DNA of 36,848 nt from Pelargonium cotyledonis (taxonomy: Eukaryota; Streptophyta; Magnoliopsida; Geraniales; Geraniaceae): positions 1 to 36,848 of the forward strand of contig JAYMTA010000152.1 in NCBI GenBank assembly GCA_036897625.1, read 5' to 3'. Positions 1 to 10,332 of this stretch are shown piece after piece; the first letter of the stretch is position 1, and each line of letters starts with the position of its first letter. The translations under genes were made by a program, and so were the position numbers. The notes beneath the pieces were generated by a model, which was not told the DNA's origin, searched no databases, and worked only from the letters and a program-made list of their open reading frames with translations.

Positions 1-560
1 CTCCCTGCAGCGCTAAGAGTTCCACCTGCCATTATCAGCAACATGGCGAAATGGACTCCAATAGGAGCAAAATGACCAGCTAGCCCTTTAAAGGCATATA
101 AAGCTAGACCTTTCATGAATACATGTAGCGATCATATAAAGCATCTTATGCAAAAAGGCTGTTAAAGAGGGTACATGGTGTTTGAGGAGGTAGCATAAAA
201 ATAAACCCGATATGAGACATGTCTAGTTCGTCGGATTTTATGTGGTTGTGACATAGATAGAGTTTATAGCAAGCCTATGTAGCCTTCAGATATTTTTTTA
301 TTAGGTAATGTTTTCAGCATCCACACAAAGAAATTATTATCAATACATGGATGAAGCAATGTGATATCACCAGAAAAACCTAATGCATGTAAATGAATGG
401 GGACTCTCCTTTCTTCTTCATCAACACTTAAGACCGTTGAAATCACAGAGCATCACTATACATACAAAACATTATTGAATAAATAAAAAAAAGCATGGAG
501 CAAAACATTCTTATGGCCAAAATCACTGAGCAAACATCCGAAATAATAAAAGAGATAATG
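1..560. other. Intergenic, no feature recognised
   Basis: AT-rich DNA with only short chance reading frames. No domain, splice-site series or repeat is convincing. It could belong to the CACTA-type element whose 3' end is at 1261, but no matching 5' terminus is visible. Confidence 0.4.
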
Positions 561-786
561 TTTATGGAGATAAGAAAAACCCTAATCAATCTTTACAGTC
601 AATTTCATATTTGAGGACACCAAAACCCAGATCCCTAACCCTAACCCTAATCGAAACACAAACACACAAAAAAAGCGAAAATACCTTCTTTGTTCTCGGA
701 CCACCGATGACGGAGGCACAGAAAGTGGCTATGACGGAAAAAGAGGAAGGGCGGAGAAGAGAGAGGCACAGTGTGGCGTCGAGGAA

Positions 787-870
787 GGCACGGTGGACGT
801 GGCGATGGAGGCACAATGGATGTGGCGACGGAGACACGGTGGACGTGGCAAGGGAGGCACGGTGGAGTTG
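787..870. repeat. 23-bp GC-rich tandem repeat, about 3.5 copies
   Basis: The unit is close to GGCACGGTGGACGTGGCGATG plus two bases, repeated at 787, 810 and 833 with a partial copy at 856. The period is 23, not a multiple of three, so overlapping reading frames change phase at each unit. This argues against a conserved protein. It lies in a GC-rich island in otherwise AT-rich DNA, followed by GA-rich microsatellite sequence (920-1000). Confidence 0.75.
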
Positions 871-1080
871 TGGTCGCCGGTGTGGGGAGGAAGTTTGGTG
901 CGAGAGAGATGAGGATTGGGGAGAGAGAGAAGAGAGAACGTTTATGGAAAGAGAGAGAGAAAGTTTTTGGAGATAAGAGAAGAGAAGAGAGAAAGTCTCT
1001 TTCATTTATTCTTTTATTATTTTTTTGAGTTAATGCAAACAGCTGTTTCCAATTCATTATTTTTTTATTATTATTTTCAG

Positions 1081-1261
1081 ATTTGCGATGGAAATTTCCG
1101 TCGCAAATATTTTTGACGGAACTTTCCGTAGCAAATTCCTTCGCAAATAATTAAAAAAAATATTTTAAAAAAAAGCTTTAAGATTTCCAACGGAATAAAG
1201 TGTTTCCGTCGGAAATTTTCGTCGAAAATATCCGTCGGAGGTGAGGTGTTTTCTTGTAGTG
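1081..1261. mobile_element. CACTA-type transposon terminus with subterminal repeats
   Basis: Positions 1245-1261 are the reverse complement of CACTACAAGAAAACACC, a terminal sequence very common in plant CACTA (CMC) elements. The preceding 160 bp contain several direct and inverted copies of a TTTCCGTCGCAAAT-like motif (around 1083-1110, 1118-1150 and 1185-1240). That arrangement is typical of CACTA subterminal regions, where the transposase binds. The other end is not visible, so the element's full extent is unknown. It may begin left of the window and include the GC-rich block at 700-1000. No transposase reading frame is present, so this is a non-autonomous or truncated copy. Confidence 0.7.
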
Positions 1262-1658
1262 TCCAACCAGATCACTACCTTCCAAAGCACATTCTCCTTC
1301 TCTGCAATTGTCTCTTGTTGTCTTGAACATCAACAAAGATGCATACCACGAATCTACGTTGCAAATCTGCAAAACCTAACAAATCTCTAACTTGCTATCA
1401 AAGCAAAACTCGCTATCAGAATAAGAAAGACAGCATTATGCTATATGCAAATTTAAAAGACTATCGTCGCTCTGAAATTAAGATCAACTATACTCAAACA
1501 AAAATCATATTCGACTTTTAAAATGGAAAAGAGAGAGATGCACAAATCCTAAAACAAAACACTTAAAAATAAATTGTTATAATAAATTTAAAGATACTAC
1601 AAATATTATTGCTAATTCGTAACCAACATCTTATAAAGAAACCAAAACATTTTTATAG
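1262..1658. other. AT-rich spacer, no feature
   Basis: Nothing recognisable lies between the CACTA-type end and the target duplication of the next element. Confidence 0.4.
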
Positions 1659-1667
1659 TTAAAAATA

Positions 1668-2512
1668 AGGGTAACTGCAGTTTAGTGTCATGTACTTGAC
1701 ACCTTTTGCAATGGCTACCCCTAATATTTTTTTTTTGTAACTTTGTAGTGCCTCATTCTTTCTTGAGCTCTTTCCGTTCATGAAAATGGATGGAAACCAT
1801 CAAAAAAAGGTCATGTGCACGACACATGTTGATAATTCTTCAAAAATGTCCAAATTGCCCTCATCTTCTACCTCTAGCCTCTCTCTCTCTCATTCCAGCC
1901 TCTCTTTCTCTCTCATCTAGCCTCTCTCTCTCTCTTTCATCTAGCCTCTCTCTCTCACATCTAGCATTTCTCTCTCTCTCTGGCTAAGTGTTGGGTTTTA
2001 GTGGGTTATCGGTTTTGTTTACAACAACATGAAATTGATTAACAAATGTTGGGTGTTTGTGGGTTTTTGGTTTTGTATAAGCAACAACAACACATTCAAC
2101 AACATGAAAATGAACAAGAAATGTTGGGTTTTTTATTTTGTCCTCTCAGATTCAACACTGCCTATTTTTGCCTCTAAATTCACAGTAGAGAGAGAATTAA
2201 GAGAGAGAGAGAGAAACAAGAGAGATATCTTTAAAAAAAAGCCGAGGAGGTTGAGAGTGGTCTGTTCGTAGCCGAGGACCGCCGGAGTTCGATTGAGATG
2301 AAGCTCAAAGCTGGTGGCAATGGAGGTTTTCAGATTTGGGTTCATGGAGAAGAAGAACAGTTAGGGGTAGTTAGGTAATTTCACAATTTAACAGACATAA
2401 TTTGGACGGAAAGAGCTCAAGAAAGAATGTGGCACTGCAAAGTTACAAAAAAAAATTAGGGGTAGCCATTGCAAAATGTGTCAAGTACATGGTACTAAAC
2501 TGTAATTATCCC
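1668..2512. mobile_element. Non-autonomous Mutator-like element (MULE-1)
   Basis: The element has long terminal inverted repeats. Positions 1668-1777 match the reverse complement of 2406-2512 over about 107 bp with few differences, including shared blocks TTTTGCAATGGCTACCCCTA and TTCTTTCTTGAGCTCTTTCC. It is flanked by a perfect 9-bp target duplication, TTAAAAATA (1659-1667 and 2513-2521). Long TIRs plus a 9-bp duplication are diagnostic of the Mutator superfamily. No MURA-type transposase is encoded. The interior holds CT/GA microsatellites (1880-1985, 2188-2215), a degenerate tandem repeat (1985-2145) and a short GC-richer stretch (2240-2345) that could be captured sequence. Confidence 0.9.
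1985..2145. repeat. Degenerate tandem repeat inside MULE-1
   Basis: A unit of roughly 75 bp recurs two to three times: TGTTGGGTTTT, then GGTTTTGT, then ACAACATGAAA. The copies begin near 1988, 2047 and 2121 and are diverged, with variable length. No coding role is evident. Confidence 0.5.
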
Positions 2513-2636
2513 TTAAAAATATAATTGAAACATGACGAATTGATAATTATTTTATTTTAGAAATAGGGGTTGTACATTTATATCTCAAAAGTAAGAAAAG
2601 TGAGATTATCAATTTTTCTGACATAAATAAATTTTT

Positions 2637-3322
2637 TTTATCAGAAATAACGTATTATATTATCTCCAATAGGAAAAGTACATTATGGTGATGAGGATCA
2701 ATTATTCATAACTAAAAACCGAAATACCTAGACTAAAACAAGAAAGCAAGAAAACCAACCTAAAAAACAAATACGATCTTCAAAGACACATAATGCCAAA
2801 CTATCCTGAGAAAAAAAGAGAGAAACTCATTGGTTGAGTTAAGGCCTCGACCACAGTCTAGCCCTAACCGGACCTTTGAGCAGCAAGTCGGACCATTCAC
2901 TCTTTTGGCGACGTCGCATAATGATTTGGACCCTACGACGCCCACCTCCTTGCTACAACTACTCCCTCGGCCCCGGCATATTTGTCGAAGCCGATTCCTC
3001 AATCCAGCCGCCCAAGGGTGCCGAAGCCATACCATCCATCGCTGAACCTCTCGCCCCCTCTCCGCTACCACCTGCCGCCGACCTTCCCGCCTCCTCTCCG
3101 TATTCCTACAACAAGCGACCCAATACCATACAAACAGAAGAAAGAGCAACGGGCATGCTCATGGAGACCACTGCCTTGTGATCAGAAGCAACCAGACCCC
3201 CTTTCATCACTATAAAAACTATACGAATCTCCATCATCAAAAGAACAGCCACTCAAAACCCTAATCCTAGGGGAACTCTCAAAAGAGAAGAAAGACCACT
3301 TTTTTGTTTAATTCTTGTAATT
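2637..3322 (-). mobile_element. Short retroposon with perfect 18-bp target duplication
   Basis: TGACATAAATAAATTTTT occurs at 2619-2636 and again at 3323-3340, a perfect 18-bp direct repeat bracketing 686 bp. On the minus strand the insert ends in a short A tract next to the duplication. This is the layout of LINE-mediated target-primed insertion. The interior (about 2830-3200) is GC-richer than the flanks. It contains a minus-strand open frame (2760-3149) that resembles no domain I recognise. The insert may be a LINE-mobilised transcript, a processed pseudogene or an internally deleted LINE. Its minus-strand 5' part (TTTTGAGAGT, then GATTAGGGTTTT, then GGCTGTTCTTTTG) faintly resembles the start of the retroposon at 15067-15792. 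Confidence 0.65.
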
Positions 3323-3340
3323 TGACATAAATAAATTTTT

Positions 3341-4171
3341 ATTAGCCTATCAAAAAAAATTATTATTTCCTCTTCACAATTAATTTTTTTACAATAGGGT
3401 ATTTATTTTTGTTACCAAACATTGCATGGCTCTACTCATGCATCTCATGCCACGTACGTATTTTTTTCCCTCCAACAAAATATTTATTTACATTTTTTAT
3501 CAGTAATTATTTAATTACATTTGATTTTAAAATAATCCTATATATCTTTTTCTTGTTTTTTCTTTATTTTGTCCAAACTCAAACACAGCTATCTACTTTT
3601 TTTTCTTTAACTATATGATGTGCAACTTTGTAGTTATTCACTACTTGAGCACAAAAATCCAATAAGAAAGCAAAGAACCAAAATATAAATATAAAATGAA
3701 AACATTAAAATAAATAATTGAAGATTTTAATGGCGGACAGTTGGTAGAGCTTTTTTTTAAAAAAAACACAAATTTCCACACTTAAAATATGTTTTTATTT
3801 TTCAGATTCCAATCAAATTAGAGTACAGCAAATTTTTTTTTAAAAGTTAATATATTTTTGTGGGAAAAAATGAGATCACTCCGATCCCATATATCCCATG
3901 CATGTTTGTTAATTGTTCTTGTAAGGATTGGCTTAAATGATGAATAACTATAGGCAAGTAGCAAAACATTCATTTGAAATTTATGAACTGCAAAATAGAG
4001 CGATTTCCTATGTTTTTTTTAATTTGATATTTCACATGCATGATTCATTGAAATAAATTCAATATGTATATGCATATGTTCTCTTAATAAATAATGGGAA
4101 ACAACATTTTATGATGGCGAAATGTTTGCTTCTTTTCTTCGTCATTTTCCTTTTCTTTTTCTTTCCATGGA
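3341..4171. other. AT-rich intergenic DNA, no feature
   Basis: Homopolymer-rich A/T sequence with no sustained reading frame. An open frame beginning at 4111 runs into LINE copy A, but its first 30 codons (hydrophobic, resembling a signal peptide) are flanking genomic DNA before the proposed LINE insertion point and are not part of ORF1. Confidence 0.5.
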
Positions 4172-4200
4172 ATAGTTGGTGGGATTATAATAAGAAAAAG

Positions 4201-6096
4201 ATGGAGACAAAAACCGCAACTAGGGCACGAGAAGTCGGCGCTGCTGATGGGGGGACGGCTGCCGCCGCCACGGGTGGAGGCGCACTGTCACCGGAAGAAG
4301 ACGATCTGCTGAACCGTTCCACAAAGAAGGTTAAACCTTCTCAGGTGGAGGATACATCGATGGGAGAACCTGAAACCGCAAGTCCGGAAGGGGTTGAGAT
4401 CACGGGACCTCTTGCAGTAGAAGAGGATGAGGTTGTTCCTCCACATCCAGAAGATAACCCTAGGATGTCCTTTAGGGACAAACTCATGTTGTATGAGCAG
4501 GAGAAGGAGAAGCATCTCAAGCAGTGGATGGAGGGGTTTCCGGAGGAGGACCCATTGGTGCTCTATTCGAAGGATGGGGATCCGGCCATTAGTATTTCGG
4601 AGAAACGGGAGGAAAGGCTTAGTTCACAATGGGAGGATTGTTTGGTGATTAAACTCATGGGGTGCACTATCGGTTGGAGGACGATGCATGAGCGAGTCAC
4701 TAGGCTTTGGAACCCTAACTGCGAGTTCGATCTGATTCAGTTATCAAATGGTTACTACATTGTTCGATTTTAGTCCTTTGGTGATTACAAACATGTGCTA
4801 GAAGAAGGTCCACGGATGATATTTGGCTTCTATCTGACAGTCCGACCTTGGTCACCGGACTTTATGCCTGATTTTGATACAATACCACGTACTCTGGTCT
4901 GGGTTCATTTTCCAGGCATCCTTATCCATCATTATGATGAGGGTTTGCTTCTAGATGCTGCAAAGGCCGTAGAAAAGTCAATTAAGGTTGATGTTTGTAC
5001 TAAATTAGCGAGTCGGGGACAGTTTGCGAAGGTGTGTGTGGAAGTTGATCTGAGCAAGCCTTTAGTGTCACGTATTTGGTGGAACAAATATTAGCAACCT
5101 GTTGTGTACGAGGGACTTAATCTCATTTGTTTTGCTTGCGGAATAGCGGGGCACAAGGATAGGGAGTGTTTGTATGCACGGCATGTCTCGGAGGATATGG
5201 TTATCGAGGGGTCGGCTGCGGCTGGGGCGATGGTCCCAGCTTCCCTAGATCACAACCCAACTAATCAGCAACAGGTGAGCTATTCGGCAATGGCTAGTTC
5301 TCCAAAATCTCAGCCTGTAGAAAAGAAAGGGTACGAGGAATGGATGATGGTCCCGAGAAGAGATAATAGGTGGAACAATCAAGGGAAGAGGACTGTGTCT
5401 CAGACGAATGTGGGTAATGGGTCCATGAGGGCAGGCTCTAGATTTGTTGCGTTGGCAGTGGAAGAAAATCAAGAAGTGCAGGAGGATGTGGTCATGACTA
5501 AGATGGTGGAGGGAGAAAAGGTGGTGATTACTGAGAAATTAAGTGCGAAGAAGGTCGAGGAAAAAAAGGAGAGTGGGTTGAGTTCAATTGGCCAGTAAGG
5601 AAGGAAAAGCCCAACCCCAAATCAATCTGGACAGTCAGGCCCATCCGCTTCAATTAAGGCCCAAGTGGCCCCTCATGAGGAAATCAGAGAGGAGAGAAGT
5701 GTTCCTCAACTGAACATGATGGAGAACAGAGATGAGGGGAAGAGCGATGGTGAGATGGGTGATCGTTGGAATGTTGGGGCCGATGGGGCAGGCTGAGGTC
5801 GAGGTAGTTTCGGAGGCTGGGGTGGATCTGGTGGCAAGGGGGGTCGCGAAGTGGGTTAGAGAGGAAGAGCCTCGGGTCGGGCCAGAATAGTTGCTGTGGT
5901 TGGGCGGCCGGAGCTGCCTAATTTGAACCAGACTTCTCTTGTGATGACCTTCAATAAAGTAGGCGAGGTTTTGAGTTTGACGCAGAGAGCACTTTTGGGA
6001 ATCGATCCGGGACCAGAGGACTTGCAGTTAAAGGAGTATGAGACCGGGCAAGAGGGATCTCTACCCTCTATTTCATCTTCAGGTATGTCCCAATGA
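4201..6096 (+). pseudogene. LINE copy A ORF1 (DUF4283/CCHC nucleic-acid-binding protein), with stops
   Basis: ORF1 proteins of plant L1 elements bind the element RNA in the retrotransposition particle. One frame runs from ATG 4201 to TGA 6094-6096 (632 codons), interrupted by TAG 4771, TAG 5092, TAA 5596, TGA 5794 and TAG 5857. An acidic Gly/Ala-rich N-terminus is followed by a PPHPEDNPRMSFRDK block shared with copy B. A DUF4283-like region follows (about 4606-5100, with LWNPNCEFDLIQLSNGYY, KHVLEEGPRMIFGFY and CTKL). The zinc knuckle CFACGIAGHKDREC (5128-5169) has CX2CX4HX4C spacing. The C-terminal half is low-complexity and basic/acidic. The stop at 4771 aligns with a Tyr codon and that at 5092 with a Trp codon in copy B, so both are private decay mutations. 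Confidence 0.9.
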
Positions 6097-6100
6097 TTTT
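6088..6100 (+). promoter_or_regulatory. ORF1 stop / ORF2 start overlap (ATGA), LINE copy A
   Basis: In TCCCAATGATTTT the ORF1 stop TGA (6094-6096) overlaps the ORF2 start ATG (6093-6095) in the -1 frame. The same CAATGA arrangement occurs in copy B at 19728-19733. By analogy with LINEs whose ORF2 is translated by termination-reinitiation (for example the UAAUG junction of silkworm SART1), this may be a translational coupling site. That role is inferred. Confidence 0.6.
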
Positions 6101-9100
6101 GTTGTTTTGGAATTGTAGGGGGATGAGAGCTAAGATGAAATCCTCCTCTCTCCGAGACACTGTCAAGATAAATAAAGTATACGTTTTGGTTATTTTTGAA
6201 ACTCGTATTAGCGAAAGTAAGGCAGACGCAGTAATTTAGGGGCTGGGTTTTGATAAATGGTTTAAGATGGATGCGGTAGGGAGGTCTGGGGGTATTTGGT
6301 GCCTTTGGAGGGGAAATGTGGTGGATGTGGAAGTTGTAGGAGCGGCTACTCAGATTGTGCATTTGAGTATATCTGAGGGAGGCCGAGGGGCTTGGTTATT
6401 ATCCTGCTCTTATGCTAGCCCTCTTTGGGAGTTGCGTACACCTTTTTGAGAAGCCCTATTGGCGGTTGCCGGTAAAGTGGAACTGCCTTGGTTGATTACG
6501 AGGGACTTCAACGAGGTATTAACAGGTTCTGAAAAGCTAGGAGGGAGACTAATCAGTGCTTTGCGCAGCGGTTTTTTCAGGGAATGGATTCAGGCGGGCA
6601 AATTTATGGACTTGGATTTCTCAGGTCAATCTTTCACTTGGACCAATTCTTAGGAGGGGGTCCGAAAAATCTTATGTCACCTGGATAGGGTTCTTGGGAA
6701 CGATGTTTGGGGTCTTCTTTTTCCTAGGGCTCATGTTAGGCATCTGCCGAGGATGCTGTCGGACCATTGCCCTCTGCTGTTGTTCTTAGACCCGGCTGTA
6801 TCTATTATTCAGAAATCATTTCAGTTTGAGGCAACATGGTTGGGGCATGCTGATTTTAAATCTGTGGTTGGGGGGCCTGATGGGAATGATCAGTCTGATA
6901 TTGTGGGCCAGTTTGAGCATGTTCGGGGGGCTTTAATTGAGTGGAACAAGAACACTTTTGGGAATATTTTTAAGCGTAAAAATAGGGTAATTCATCGGCT
7001 TGAAAGGATTCAAAGAACTCTAGAGAGGGGGGACTGCAATGATTTGTTAATTCTTGAGAAACAATTACAGGCTGAATATAGGGACATCCTTGAGTAGGAG
7101 GAACTTTTCTTGTTTCAGAAATCCTGGCAGGACTCGATCTTATTGGGTGAACGAAATACCCGGTTTTTTCATTTGTCTACTATAAATTGCCGGTGGAGGA
7201 ACACTATTAATGCCTTGTAGGATGAGGAGGGCCGTTGGGTGGAGGATGATGAGAGTCTCCGAGAAATGGCAGTCGGTTATTTTAAAAAGGTGTATAGTGC
7301 AGCCGTTAGTTCCCGGGCAGTGCCGAACAGATGGGATGGTCCGAAGCTAGAAGATGAAGATAGGAAGCACTAACTGGTGAGGTGGATCTGGAAGAAGTGA
7401 GACGTGCTCTTTTTGATATGAAACCATGGAAGGCTCCGGGTCCAAACAGGTTTCAAGCGGGGTTTTTCCAAAAATGTTGGGGTTCTTGGAGTACTTATCT
7501 TTGGGAGCTGGTTCGTCGTAGTCTCTTGGAGGGGAGGTTTCCGGAAGGGTTGGGGAGAACTTTTTTAGTGCTGATCCCGAAAGTGAGCAATCCTATTAGC
7601 CTCTATCAGTTTCGCCCGATTAGTTTATGTTCAGTTCCTTTTAAAATTATTTCGAAATTCCTCGTTAATCGCCTGAGGCCTTACCTTGATGACCTCATTA
7701 GCCCAAATCAAGTGAGCTTTGTCCCGGGGAGAATGGCTAGGGATAATGTGCTACTAGTGAAAGAACTGATTCATCATATTCGGGTTTCCAAGAACAAGAA
7801 CAGGTTTGTGGCTATCAAAATTGACTTGAAAAAAGCGTATGACAAGGTTCGTTGGGACTTTCTTGAAGAGACCCTCCACTGTTTTGGTATTTTGAGTAGC
7901 TGGATTGACCTAATTATGTTCTCGGTCAGAATGGTGCAAATGTCGGTTTTGTGGAATGGATCTCCTACTGAGAGCTTTCATCTCGAGTGTGGGCTTCGAC
8001 AAAGGGACCCGCTGTCCCTTTATCCTTTCCTCATGTGTATGGAGCGATTGGGTCAGATTATTAAGGAAAGTGTCGTGGTAGGGGATCGGTAGCCTTTTCG
8101 ACTCAAAGCAAGAGGTACGGGTATTACACATCTCTTTTTTGCGGACGATCTCCTCCTCTTCACTAAAGCTAGTTCGAAGTAGGTCAGGTGTGTTCGGAAA
8201 TGCTTGAATCTATTTTGTGATATGTCGGGTCAGAAAATTAGTCATCAGAAGTCTAGATTTTTTGGGTCGTTAAGTGTCTGAGACAAGAATCGTATTTCCC
8301 GTATTCTGGGAATTGCTTACACGCCTGATATAGGTACTTATCTAGGGGTTCCTCTTCACTGTCGCCGTATGACTGCTGCAAATTTTCAGCCTATTATTGA
8401 CAAGGTTAGTAAGAGGTTGGAGGGGTGGAAAGCTAAGCACCTGACAATTGCTGGGCTGACTACTCTGATTAAATCTGTCACTTCCGATATAGCTAATTAT
8501 GTGATGCAATCAGAATGGTTACTGAGATCAGTTTGCGACAAGTTGGACCAATTAAATAACCATATTTTATGGGGGGGCTCGACTGACTCGCGGAAGTTAC
8601 ACTTAGTGGCATGGGACAAGGTTTGTAAACCGGTGATTAATAGGGGCTTGGGCATCCGTAAAGCAGCTAGTATGAATGTCGCCCTACTTGGGAAAGCCTG
8701 CTGGAATGTAGTGATGAAGCCTTCTTTGTTATAGGCCACTTGTTTACGAGAAAAATACAGCAAGGAGGGGGCAGTTTTTGCTGATTCGTGTCCAGTTTGG
8801 GCATCTCGAGTTTGGAAAGGTATTTCTCGATGTTCTTTTATCCTTGATTTGGGGCTCTCGTGGAAAGTAGGTAATGGGGAAGTGATTGACTTCTTTTATG
8901 ACACATGGCTGAATGGGGATTCGATTGCGCATCAGTTAGGCATGGATTTTCAGTCAGGTATGTGTATTAAAGATTTTAAATCTCAGGATGGTGAATGGGA
9001 TAGTTCTCTGGTTCGTAGTGTGGTTCCCCCGAACGTGGCTGATTTAGTGTTGGGATATTCGCTAGCTCATGCGCCTTCGGTTAAAGATGTTTTATTGTGG

Positions 9101-10183
9101 AGGGATGATAAATCAGGAGAGTATACTGTTACATCACCCTATAATTTGTTAGAAGCTTATCATGAGGAGGTGGATATGGGTTGGAAGAGGGTATGGAAAG
9201 TGGATGGTCCGAATAAATGGCAGTTTCTTCTGTGGCTGGCTCGTCATTGTCGTATGCATTCGGGTTAGCTTCGCTTTAAACAAAATTGCTCTTCTTCTCC
9301 GCTTTGTGCAATATGCCAGCTAGCTATAGAGGATGGTTTCCACATTCTCCGCGATTGTAAGGTTGCTCATTCTATTTGGGCAAGGTTAGTACCAACCCAC
9401 TGGCACTTTATATTCTTCTCTCTCTCTATAAAAGAATGGGTTGATTTTAATGTGGATAGAAGATTGAGTAAAGTGGGGGATCTGTTATGGGGATGGCTTT
9501 TTGGGGCCAAAGTTTGACTTCTTTGGAGATGACGCTGTGCCGTTCTGCTCCAACCTGACTTTCGGATGCCTCGCTGCCCATTGGAGGAGATTCGGAAGGA
9601 GGCTGGGACTGTGGGGGATGCTATTTCACGGAAGGGATGTGCAAAAATGACTAAATCAATAGTTCAAATTCAGTGGAGTAAACCTCCACCGGGGTGGGTT
9701 AAACAAAACACTGATGGGGCTGCTAAGGGAAGCCCAGACAGAGCTTCTTATGGGGGAGTTTTGCGGGATGAAGACGGTAGATGGTTGATTGGTTATTTGG
9801 GATTTCTGGGCACCTGTTTGGCTTTAATTACTGAGCTGATCGGGTTAAGGTTGGGACTCGAGTTAGCTTGGGAGGGTTGTTGGAGAAGAGTCATGGTGTC
9901 TATGGACTCCTTGGTGGTGGTCAACGCTGTAAAAGGCAATGGGAGCTTGAGTTGGCAAACCAAAGACGTGTTAGCTGATATCCAGGACTTACTAAACAAG
10001 GATTGGTAAGTTATGCTTGATCACGGGTATCGTGAAGGAAACCGAGTAGCTGATGCCATGGCCAATTTGGGTCAAGATTTGGGGGAACGGCTGTGTGTTT
10101 TCAAGGATATGCCAGAGCAAGTGTTGGAGTTGATTCGGGATGATATTCAGGGGGTTGCGTTACCCCGGCTTGTTTTGCCTTAG
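6093..10183 (+). pseudogene. LINE copy A ORF2 (endonuclease-RT-zf-RVT-RNase H), decayed
   Basis: ORF2 supplies target nicking and reverse transcription. It starts at ATG 6093, overlapping the ORF1 stop. The endonuclease (about 6093-6790) keeps WNCRG, the Glu of FETR, RDFN (usual Gly lost, Asp and Asn kept) and SDHCPL. Frame +3 shifts to +2 near 7370. The RT (7382-8350) keeps the PKVSNP and FRPISLC motifs, IDLKKAYDKV (motif A) and FFADD (catalytic Asp pair, 8141-8149). The zf-RVT region (about 9080-9400) has CAICQ with FHILRDC. The C-terminal RNase H (about 9690-10080) has NTDGA, Glu in TELIGL, MDS and GNRVADAM. Stops occur at 6237, 6447, 6651, 7095, 7218, 8090, 8180, 8279, 8732, 9266, 9515, 9530 and 10007. 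The terminal stop is 10181-10183. Confidence 0.93.
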
Positions 10184-10332
10184 TTTCTGTTTCTTTCCTT
10201 TGTTTAGCAAAAAAAAAAAATAGACGGTGGGATGCCTGATTGAGTAGCTGAAATTATGGCTTTTTTTATTAAATGAAAATAATAAAAGTCATGTAGAGAG
10301 GAATGCATGTAGTTAAATTCAAGTAATTATTA

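Larger units (their letters stand above)
4186..10219 (+). mobile_element. L1-type LINE, near full length, decayed (copy A)
   Basis: The copy carries ORF1 (DUF4283 and CCHC knuckle) and ORF2 (endonuclease, reverse transcriptase, zf-RVT, RNase H) in the standard order of plant L1 elements. It ends in a 12-base A tail (10209-10220). The candidate target duplication is ATAGTTGGTGGGAT (4172-4185) against ATAGACGGTGGGAT (10220-10233), a 12/14 match, consistent with an old insertion. The first ORF1 ATG is at 4201, leaving a leader of only about 15 nt. At least five in-frame stops in ORF1, a dozen in ORF2 and one frameshift show it is no longer autonomous. Copy B lies on the same strand 7.6 kb downstream and is clearly related but divergent. 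Confidence 0.95.

Noticed and set aside
451..467. CACTATACATACAAAAC as the left end of the CACTA-type element ending at 1261
   Set aside because: It deviates from the right terminus and the neighbouring 3-bp flanks do not match, so pairing is not supported.
633..650. CCCTAA repeated three times, possible interstitial telomere
   Set aside because: Only three 6-base units, not the plant 7-base CCCTAAA, and isolated. More likely a telo-box-like or chance motif.
586..1116. Several overlapping open frames of 66-139 codons on both strands
   Set aside because: They come from GC/GA-rich low-complexity sequence and a 23-bp tandem repeat; no domain or conserved start.
4111..4200. Hydrophobic N-terminus on ORF1 of LINE copy A, resembling a signal peptide
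   Set aside because: These codons lie upstream of or across the proposed target duplication, so they are flanking DNA read through by chance. The family start is ATG 4201.
4771..5094. In-frame TAG codons in LINE ORF1 as possible programmed readthrough or recoding
   Set aside because: Copy B has sense codons (Tyr, Trp) at the aligned positions and its own stops elsewhere. The stops are private, and frameshifts are also present, which fits decay.
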